64,000 nt of DNA from Apis mellifera (Eukaryota > Arthropoda > Insecta > Hymenoptera > Apidae), in assembly GCF_003254395.2 (NCBI RefSeq), contig NC_037638.1, positions 8,315,535 to 8,379,534 of the forward strand, read 5' to 3'. The notes beneath the pieces were generated by a model that worked only from the letters and a program-made list of their open reading frames with translations, made no database searches and was not told where the DNA came from. This document shows, piece after piece, positions 26,467-37,100 of the stretch. Within the stretch, counting starts at the first letter, position 1. Every line of letters starts with the position of its first letter. The translations under genes and the position numbers were made by a program.

Positions 26467-28796
26467 TCATATCTGTATCTTTACGCCCCAATCCTGTTTA
26501 ATTATATCCGCTCCCTTCTCCGCGATCATCATAGTCGGCGCATTGGTATTCCCGCTCGTCACTTCCGGCATGATCGACGCATCGATCACTCGCAAATTTT
26601 GGACACCGTGCACTTTCAACCTCGAATCCACAACGGCTCTGGAATCGTTAGCCGGTCCCATCATGGCCGTCCCACACGGATGAAACAACGTGGTGGACAA
26701 GTGTTCCAGGTTGCATTCCCAATATTCATCGGTACCTGGCTCCGTGTGTTGACATCCGGAAATGTTGGGATAATATAACGTCATGTTGTACTTCTTCAGA
26801 ATGTCGGTGTTCAAGAAAGCCTTAACGATATTCACGGATTTCAACAAATTATTGAAATCTTCCTTCTCGGCGAAATAATTCGCGTAGATCTTGACAGGAT
26901 CGGCCGGATTGGTGTTACGCAACTCGACAAAACCTCGGCTCAAAGGTCTTATCAATACGGGACAAATAGAGATCAAGCTCATCTTTTTTACAGCTTGTTG
27001 CATTTCTTGAATAATGTCATCATTCATATTGTATCCTTGTAATAAAGATAACAAATTGTTGGTGTAACGTTGATAAGGTACGAACATAAATTGAACATTC
27101 GGATATTTCGAGTGGGGATCGTTCACGTCCACGAAACCGTTCAGATCGAGTGGAAGAACGCGTAACGGGCCGGCATTGAATTCCAAATAATCATAAATAT
27201 CATCTAACTGACTCTTCTCGCTAGGAGGGGACGTCACCGATTCATTATTGTAGGCCAAGTATATTCCTAACCATATCGCGTGATCTTGAAGATTCTTCCC
27301 GACAGGCAGATCGACGAGAGTGGGTATTCCCATTTTTTTCAAATGGTTCTTCGGCCCTATTCCCGAGAGCATCAATACCTGAGGACTGGCTATACTCCCC
27401 GCCGACAGAATCACTTCCTTCGTCGCTCTCACTTGCACCGATTGATTGTTGTCCAAAGTGATTCGTACACCGACCGCCCGTTTCCTCTCGAACAGAATCT
27501 TGTCCACTCTGCTCGACGTCATCACGTACAAGTTCTTCCTGTCTTTGACGGGGGAGAGGAAAGCTTTCGCACAATTTTCCCGTTGCCCGTTGTCCAGGGT
27601 GCCCATCGCTCTTCCAAACCCGATAAACCGATCACCGTTCAATGGCTCGAGAACATCGTATCCCGCCTCGTGCGCGGCTTCCAAGATTATGTCCTCTGCG
27701 TCTGTCGCAGTGTAATTGTAGTGTCTGATTCTCATAGGACCGTCTGTCCCGCAATAATCGGTCCCGTATTTGGCTATGAATTCGGGTGCACAGCTCAACG
27801 ATTTTCTAAAGTACGGGAGTACTTGTTCGTAATTCCATCCGGGATTTCCTATATTTTCCCAAGTGTCGTAGTCCCTTTTGTTGCCAAATATGTGCAGCAT
27901 AGCGTTGATGACGGAACTTCCACCAAGGGCTTTACCCTTCGACCATCTGCATCGTTTGTCGACTTGGCTCAAACAGGCTTCCTTTTGATATTCGATCTTT
28001 ATACAGAAATGATTAAAATTAAATAAAGAAGAGAATATAAAGGAAACGTTTGCGTTTTGAGAAATTAATAATTGATATTTTATTTATTCCCTTCGATTTT
28101 GTCGATTTTAGAAGCCTGTATTATAATGATAGAATTCTAAAATAATTTTTTACTATACTTACGTCGAAAAAAATATTACTACGTACTAAAACTTGCGATA
28201 CAATAAATTATATCTCCTTTTTGATCGTGAAATGTTCGTACCAGAAATTTTTTTATACAATAAATAATTTACATGACTTATTCTGTACAAATATATTGTA
28301 ATTTATAGACTTCTGTCAAATTATTGAAATTAATTATTGAAATAAAATTCGTATATTTTTTTCAGATAGTAAGAGAACATACACGATTCTTTTTCTCTCT
28401 TCTGTCTCTTCTATTTTAAATTACCAAAATTAGTTTATTTAGTTTTACCTTGTAAGCATAATCCTGTGGGAAGCCCAAATTGCTGGTGAATAAAGCAGGC
28501 ACTGCAGTTTCGGGTAAAGGGTATCCTCCTCGTTCGATTAACAGAACGTTCCAATTCTTCACTTCCGTTAATCTGCGAGCCAAAATAGATCCCGCGGTTC
28601 CACCACCGATGATCACAAAATCGAATTCCTTGTTCGATCTTAAAACGTCATTTACGCGATCTCTGGGATATTCATCCGGGTTGTTCAGTTTACAACGGGA
28701 CGCTATTAACGTTTGAATCAAGAAAGTAAATATGGAGGCTGGTGACGATTGCTGTGCGATCACCGACGAACAAGTTCTGCTCATACACGATTCCAT
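26467..28796 (-). CDS. GMC-family FAD oxidoreductase (gene D)
   Basis: Exons 28449-28796 and 26467-27996 join in phase 0 (donor AAG|GTAAAA, acceptor ATAAAG|ATCGAA) to give about 625 residues. The start is the MESC methionine shared by the cluster; the N-terminal region has a two-residue insertion relative to B (SSVIAQQSSP). A hydrophobic signal-like stretch lies at about residues 19-33 and FAD-binding GGGTAG at 64-69. GMC signatures 1 (GKALGGSSVINAMLHIFGN) and 2 (SAGSIASPQVLMLSGIG) are intact, as is the catalytic region FHPCGTAMMG with His555 and Asn599 in GNTNAP. The C-terminus extends two residues beyond C. Several Asn-X-Ser/Thr sequons are present. It is probably a secreted FAD-dependent dehydrogenase or oxidase; the substrate is unknown. 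D is nearest the upstream end of the cluster. Its intron is 452 bp. Confidence 0.94.
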
Positions 28797-30979
28797 GGTT
28801 TCCTGTATCAATAAAGAATATAATATTAGAATAGATATATATATATATATATATATATATACTCAATTAATGTTTTTCTTTATGAAAAAAATATTTAAAA
28901 ATTATTTTAACTCTCATCAGATATAATCTTATTTAAAAAAAAAAAAAAAAAAAAAAAGTTTTCAAAATGCAAGGTCAATGTGTATTATTATTGAGATAAT
29001 TATCGATTATAATAGAGACAATTATTGAGATAATATGTTAATTCATGTAATAACGCTATAAATATTTGTAGCAAGTAACAAGTAACGATATGAAAAATAT
29101 TTAGATATTATTTTATCTATCGATAAAATAAAATGCATTTCTATGTAAAACGAAATTACAGTAGATTTAAAAAAATAGATATTTTTCTAGTGTATATGAT
29201 TACGCGATGAGATATTTAAAATGTACAGCTAATTGATAATATAATTTCTTATTATTATAGCATTTAGATATATTTATGATAATTTCAAGTTATTTATAGT
29301 TTATAAAAGTTAGATTTGACATCCAATATAATGAAATAATGGTTTGAAATTGTTAATGAAAAAATTAGTGAAAAAAATTAGCTTAACTCGAATAGATTTG
29401 ATTTTAAAGAAAATGAAATATCGAATAATATTGCCTCATTTTGATTTTATGTCTATAAAGTTATTTATAAATATATTTATTTCGTTTCATTTTTTAATTT
29501 TATTTATTATAAAACTAATCACTTGTAATGTGTGAAAATTTTTGTTATGTAAATATTTTTATGTCCTAATTAAAATTCATAAAGATTTTGTGACAAAGAC
29601 ACACATTATCAAATATATTATTTTGTTTTGTCATTCAATGTTTTTTATGCGATATATCATACTTAACCGATATATCATATTTTATAAATTATCTGTAAAA
29701 ATACTTTTTTTTCACGTTATTCTGATACAAGTTTATAAAATCTTAAATTATTTTTAATTTCAACCGAATATTGTGTATACTTTTTTTTTCCTCTCTGTTC
29801 AAATTATAGAAACCACTTGTTGTACGATTTTGAATGAAATTCAATTTTAAAAATTAATTGTAAATTACTTCGAAGATAGAAATCTTTTTTCTTATACGAA
29901 TCACGAGAAAAATTGATCAAATATTTTTAATATAATTTTAATTTGCGATGAGACAATGACCTGAAATTTTTGGAAATTTAAAAAAGAATAAAGAGAAAAA
30001 TATAATTATTTTTTTACTAAATTATCTTGTCATGATTCATATATAAAAATTTAAATGTTAATTGAATATTAAGTTAATAATTGAAGAAATTTTAATAATT
30101 AAATACAAATAAATTTAAATCAAGTAAAGAAATAACGATATTTCGCCAGTACCTCATATCTATTTCCCTATTAAAAATTTCTGATTTCTACTTTTACGAG
30201 AATAAAATTGAGAATAAAATAAATCTTATGTTTCACCATCATTATTATAAATCTTATTTGCAACTTTTTGGCAAATGATTGCAACAAAATCGATTTCACG
30301 TAATTTTTTTTTAATTTCCTTTCGATTGTTATAAAAAAAAACTCGTGGATACCAGTATCTGTTCGATTTTGACGAATAAAAATAAATTCTGAATTACTAC
30401 TTACTTCATGTAATCGTTGTACGGAAAGATTCTAAATGTTCGATTTTGTGGAACAACTGTAGAAATAACGTAATAAGAAATAACCTAACTCGTAGAACTC
30501 GTAAAGACAGCAGAAATAAATTGGTCAAATTGTTGCAACTACACTCAGGATAATAGTCATACGCAACGTGACACATACGGTTATATATATAACGCCTTCG
30601 AAAAAATTGATTTATTGAACGTGTACAAATGTAATAATACATATTACATATCGGAGTTAGATAAATTGAAGGATAACGAAAATTCGACTATTTCACTTTT
30701 AAATTATTAACAATAACTTTTTTTTTTTAAAATTGCAGTGGAACAATCGAAAATTTACAAAGATCATCATATAACGCGAAATATTTCGCGTCACTCTTCG
30801 AATCATTTTTATTCCTCCGATCATTTTACAAATTCATAGATGTATTAAGACGTTAAATTACGATCCACATCCGTGACTTGGACTTTAAACGGTGCAAATA
30901 TAAATTAATTGAAAGTAAATGAGCCTACTATACAACATGGTACAAATTCGAATATACGACAAATTTTCCTTCGCTTGGA
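28797..30979. other. AT-rich flank upstream of gene D
   Basis: No gene is seen. It contains a TA microsatellite at 28835-28861 and a 23-base poly-A run at 28935-28957. An acceptor-like GATACAG at about 28802-28808 lies just before the start of gene D and may end a 5' UTR intron. A promoter for D should lie here, but no convincing TATA or initiator element stands out from the AT-rich background. Confidence 0.5.
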
Positions 30980-31129
30980 TGTACGGGGTGTATAAAGAAA
31001 AAAACAATAAGTAATCATCGTTCTACGTTCCCTGTGGATCGATGGATTATTTTATTAAAATCAGATCCTTCTTCAAACTTCTTTTATTTCACGGAATCAC
31101 GGCCTTACTTCTCTTCTACACCCTGTACA
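30980..31129. mobile_element. Possible 150-bp MITE-like element with terminal inverted repeats
   Basis: The left end TGTACGGGGTGTATAAAGAA and the reverse complement of the right end, TGTACAGGGTGTAGAAGAG, match over about 20 bases with a few differences. The two ends bound exactly 150 bp without coding capacity. Termini of the form TACAGGGTGT recur in non-autonomous insect elements. No clear target-site duplication is visible, so this is a suggestion. Confidence 0.35.
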
Positions 31130-34100
31130 ATGTTGCTACGAAATAAAAGGATCAAGCTACGACACGCGAATTTGTGTAATTTAAAAAGTTCACTCGATAT
31201 TGGAGCGAGACAGGTGCGTTTCTGTGTTCTCACGTAATCGTTTCTGTTTTGCATCGGTGCGATTCACAGAATTTTATTATTCCCGGACACTTTTACTCCT
31301 CCTTGCAAAAGCTTCCACTCGCGTGAAAACTTGCTCGAGGAATTGGAATTTCCCTGCGAGAGGGGAAAAAAAAAGAAGAAGAAGAGAACTTATACGTGCT
31401 CGTACGTGCATTTTCCTATTTCCCAGCATTTTCAACATATATCTCGATACTTCTCTCGGAATTTCGCAGGAGAAAGACGAAAAGGAGAAAAAATTCACAG
31501 AGCTTGTTACGTAATAATAAAAAAGGAAGAGCGAACGAGCGAGAGAGAGAGAAAAAGAAAGGAGCAAAGAGATTGAAACCTTCATCCCGGCTAATTGCCC
31601 GAACGCCACCCAACGCGCAAGTGTCATTTATCGCGTCTCGGTTCACCTTCCTCACGAGGAGGAGGGTTCGAGCGAGGAGAAGATTGAATCGGGGGCATAA
31701 TCGCGACTCGATCGGGCCGCGAGCGTAAATCACGGCCACCTCGTTTTCGGTGTACACGATCGCCACTATCGTCCGGTGGGGGATGGTGGTTGCACGGTTG
31801 ATGTCCCTTAATTAATTCGATTTTACGACGCTAGTTCGTTCGTAATGCGTATCGTTATGCAAATGGGAAGCAAAGCGGACGATGATGCGCGCACGGCCGG
31901 TTCCCTCCTCGCCACCGAGGACCCACTCCTTCGAGGAGGAGAAGGAGGAGGACGTGGCCGGAGGGACTTTGCATTCCATGTAAATCGAAGGCAGCGAAAA
32001 ACACATAAAATTACGTAATTGGTAATCATTACCTTGATGTTTATAAATGCAGGGGATTCGTGAAATTATACACGGGCCGGTGTATAAAGGTTCCGGGCGT
32101 AGCGGTTAAACTTGCCAATCACTTTAATTAGATGTCACGCGCACGTAAAAATCGCTCGCTCTCGTAATTACGGTCCTCTCCGCCGATTCTTATCGACGCG
32201 TACATTTTTCATCGACTACTCGGGGCCAGAGCTCTTCCTCCTCTTTTCTCGCTTCTCCCCTCCCTCCTCGTTAATTTGTCACTAAATTTTTTTCTTTTTT
32301 CTTCCTCTCTTTCTCCCTTTCTTTTTAATCTATGCTCCACGATATCGACGAAATCGATACGATTTTGTATCGTTGCATGGAATTTTATTAACTTATTCTT
32401 ATTTATTTCATTCATCGAATTAATAGCGCGCATTGTACGTCGAGAAGAATCATCTTCTTTTCTTTTCTTTTCTTTTCTTTTCTTGTTTTTTTTCGATGAT
32501 ATATATATATGTTTATATATATCTTTTCGAGTTATGTTTATCGATTCGTTACGTTCATTCTGTTATAATTACACGTGATGTTTACGGCAACGATTCGTAG
32601 CCATAAGAGATAGAACGAATTGGAATTGTTTTTAACCTATTTTTGATTATAATATATAGTAGAATAATAACAGTGAAAAATTATGATGGGTAGTAATAAA
32701 AATTTATTATTAGAGATAAGTAAAAAAAAAAAAAAAAAAGAAAGAAAGAAACTACTCTATGAATAATTTATTCATTGTTATTATAATTTGAAAAAGATCA
32801 AATGATATAAATACTCGTAAACACTTATGTAACGAACAATTATTCGTATATGAATAACTTACACTTGCATACGTAACGTAATTTATATATAGTTAATTAT
32901 ACGTGTTCGGATAAAAATAAAATATAACTATAAAATAAGTCTATTTTTTGAAAAAAAGAAATATTATAACAATAAACATAAAACGTAATATATAAACATA
33001 AAAGATAATTTTTCTTCTATTATCTTATTTTTATTCACGAGGATATATTTAAACAATTATTCATATATCAACTTTTTAAAATTATACCGAACAATCTTAT
33101 TAAATTTTTCCTCGAGAAGATTGATCGCGACTTTCTTCATCGAGAAATGAATCGATCGAACATTTTTCAATGGCTGCACAATTATTCTCAACATCGAGAA
33201 ACATTCTAAATTAATCATCCTTCTTATCATCGAAGAAATATGAAACTTGCTCTTACACCTTTCTCGAGAACACGAATCCATTAAGAGTTCCACAAATCCC
33301 GATCGAAATCGCGTAGATTCCCGCGGATAATCTGTTTCCTTCCCACGAATTAACAAATCAACCCTTCCTCCTCTTCAGGCTTCGAGGTGGAGGCAGATAA
33401 GAGGCCTGCGAGATCGCGTAGAGAGCGGAAAAACGGGGCCCGAGCTATTCGAATAAATAAAACACGAGCCTCGTGCATCAATTCGACGTTGGTCGAGGCG
33501 AATCCGTGAAACGGCGAGAACCTGAAAAACCAGAATGGCGGAGAGCCGGACGAATATTCCGGGCCCCATTAATTGAACGTTCCTCCGCTCCCCCTCCGCC
33601 GTTCCTGGAACGGTTCGCTCGTTAATTTGCGCGAGATAAACACCTGGGGAGGAGGATCCCCACGTGGAAGCGTGGTGCACAACGGTGGACACGTTGCTCA
33701 CGTCCGGGGGGAAGAATGGGGTGCGTTAATGATAGGGGATTCTACGTTGCAACTGGTAGAAGAATTGATCGCATTGTAGCCTTCTTGGATCCCATTCATT
33801 TTCTTCCATCGTTTCTCGCTGGAACATGTTAGCAGTGGATATTTCACTACAGCCACGTTATAGTTGAGTCTTGTTGAAGTCTTGTGCCTTCGTGGCTTGA
33901 ATTTTATTTATCTATTCCAAGTTTAGGAAAATTTTATACTCGAAGCGTGACTTCGTTAAGGATTAAGAAAATACAACGGATTATTCACGATGACCGTTTA
34001 ATTGTAATTGTTGGAAATGGAAGATTATAGATTTTTCTATATTTCTTTCATTCCATTCTCGTCCATCCTTGTATCGAATTCCTTAAAAAAAATGAAACGC

Positions 34101-37100
34101 GAAAAAATACCCGATTTGAATATAAGGCTGGTGGTAAAAGGCATGAGACGTAAACGAAAATCGAAAATTGTGGGCAAAAAATTTAACTGACGTTTATCTG
34201 CCTTAAAAACGAATTTATATATTATACACGGGTATAAAAATTCCGATCGCGCAATATATTGACTGCAAGAATGAAAGTCACCGCACAGCAGCATCGGGCA
34301 GAGAGTGGCCTCTCCGCTTGCACGTGCAAGCGATTCTTGTTTACTTTGTAAACTCGTTGTGCATCGAGAAGCATCCCGTGTTTCGCGCTCCCGGCCGTAT
34401 CGATCGCTCGATCCGTTCCGTGGAATCGATTGTTCGCGAGTTTTCTTGCCGGTTACGAGGAAAGAGCGGAACAGCAGGAGGTATCCGAGGCACGGGATGT
34501 GTTTTTCATCGGCTTTCCAATTGGCTTGGCTTGGTTCGAGGAAATTGGAAAACGTTGTTTGGAAACGTGGTAACAATTGGAAATGGGTCAGGGAATCGAA
34601 TTCTTCTCCGTCCAATAAAAAGGATAACGCGATAACGCGCCAACTTTTTGATTTACAATTATTTCACGAGTATTCTTCTTATTTGGAATAGTTTGTTTAA
34701 CAATCCTTTCTTTCTAAATCTTATCTTGATTATTTTTCAAAAAAATTTAGCACACTGAGGATTTAACGATATGTATCTTTGATTATATCACATTTTTTTT
34801 TTTCTCCCTTTCACGCGAGATAAAAAAGATTCTGCGAAAATTTCCATATCTTTCTTATTTCGATATGACAGGATTAATTTAATTTCTCTTGTTGACACGC
34901 GATAACAAACGTAATTCCTTTCCTAATAATCTCTAAAATTTTAAAACGAGGCAATATTGAAATTAATTTTAACAAATACCGGTATAAAAATATCCCTCCG
35001 CCTTCCATTTATAAAGATCATTAAATAAATCTTCACGCTTCTTTCCTCCTTTCCTAAAGGGAACGATTTCGCCCAAAGGCGAGATTAAATCCGGAACGGC
35101 GAAACATTACTTTTTATTATGATCCACGCGAGAAGGATGGACGGATAAATTTGTCGATTGGAAAAGTTGGACGAGGAGAGAGAGGTCCAAATGATCGCTC
35201 GTTCCTTCGATTATTTTCATTGCAACTGACTGTTACATCATCTTTCGTTTCGATATCGGGAATTTTACTCGATCGAATCGATCCCAAACGATTACGAAGA
35301 TTGGAAGAATTATCAAGCTTTGAAGATGACTGCTAAATCTAAGATTCGATTTAATTTTTTTAGCCCAAAAATTCGTTGGATTCGGAGATCATTTTTTCCA
35401 AAGAAAATAAATCGAAACAATTTCACGAAATCTTTGGATCGATCTTCTTATAAATAATAAATTAAACATGATAATTTTGTTAGATAGACACAAGATCGAG
35501 ATAAATATCGAGAGATAGAGTTCGGATAATATTTCGAGGAGATCTCGTAATCGACGAAAATCGACGTGGTCATCATCCAGCGTGGGTGGCGGCCACTGGA
35601 CCTCTCCAAATAAACGATACTCGCGCCTATGGCGAATCCTGGCGCAATTATTTTTTCAAACGATCCGCGAAAAGGAACGCGTAACATAGCCTGGCAAATG
35701 TTAAAACGTGTTACGTCCTATTACGTCATCCCCTTGTCTCTCGCGACCGATTGTTTTTCCAACGAGCCAGCCACCTTGCCGCGATTTATGGATACGCGAT
35801 GGGGATCGATCGACATCTATTTCCTGTCTCTCAAATCGACTATTTTTCCCTGCGTGGGTAGGATATAGACATATCGTTGTTCCACTTGAAAAAAAAAGGA
35901 GTGCCCTGATAAAAAGTATGGAATATATTTTTTTTTTGTTTGGAAACATTAAAATGTACTTTGGAAGAGACACGATTTTCTCGTCTCGTGGATGATAGAC
36001 TTAAAATCGATATTTTTGTATCAAACAAGATATATATATATATATATATTACGCAAAAGGATTTAAAAAAAGAAAAATAAAAGTGAGAGATGAGAATCTC
36101 TTCACCTTTATTCTTCGAATCATTTTAAAATTGAAAAAAATATCGAATAAATGGAGCGGATCGGGAAACGGATTAACGCGTTACCTCGAGACGAAAAAAT
36201 TCAATCGTGCGACGAATTGGAGAAAGCAAGTTCAATTTTTGAGATCCGCTTCAAGAAATCCGGCATCTTTTATTAAAAGGAGGAATGCTGTCCGGAGCGC
36301 ACACTTTATTTGCCGGTTCAGCCTTGTGTAGTGGTGGACGGTGGTTGGAGACAGGTTGTCTGGAAAATCGTCGAGCAAAAATAGAGAAAAATTATTTCGA
36401 TCCACGGGCCGGGAACGAAAACGGGAAAAATGAAGTCGGATGAAGTTGTTCTCGAAGTCGTGGTTGCATCTGGACGGGGGAACGCCGCTTATTAAGGCGT
36501 CGCGACTTGTATCGCGGCGATGCCTTAACGAGCATGCTGAAATCGTCGATATTTAACGCCCGGCAACGCGTCGATCGAACACGTTAACACGCGGGGAAGG
36601 GATCTTATCTTTTGGAGCTAAGATCTCTCCGATTTCTTGGCTCGTTGATTAAACCGACATCGGAATTAATGTAGCCTCGTTGTCGCTCTCCAGCCTCCGC
36701 GTATATATATACATATACATATACATATACGAACAGATCGTAGATAAACGCCATCCTCCAAATGCGTGTTCTCCTTCGTCTTCTCCTTCCATTCGCGTTT
36801 TTCTATATATATAATTCTACTTTTTTCTTAAACATAACTCTTACTATTTTTCATTAAATTCCATATGATAATCTTTTCGAAAAATTTCGCTCTCCAAATA
36901 TTCTTGCACTTCTCCGAGGAACCCATTTTCTCTTCTTTTAACACCGATCGAAAATTATGTATTTAAAAAAGGGGGAAAGAGAAAAAAGAAAACTTAAACT
37001 TCGCTTCGAGTCCGCGGAGTGCATAAATCGTTGGCATCGGTGTGTCCCTCTCGAATCGCCCGAGGCGCGGCTGTTGCAATAAAGCGCGAGGGGTTATATT

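Noticed and set aside
27280..28026. A 248-codon plus-strand frame opposite gene D, with similar antisense frames opposite A, B and C
   Set aside because: It is the reverse complement of conserved GMC coding sequence; its openness follows from the codon use of the sense strand, and it has no start context, splice sites or domain of its own.
28796..28811. In-frame extension upstream of the MESC start of gene D
   Set aside because: The upstream codon is TTG, not ATG, and the preceding bases look like a splice acceptor (GATACAG).
34037..34615. A 192-codon minus-strand frame
   Set aside because: No domain, no conserved motif and open frames on the other strand across the same stretch.
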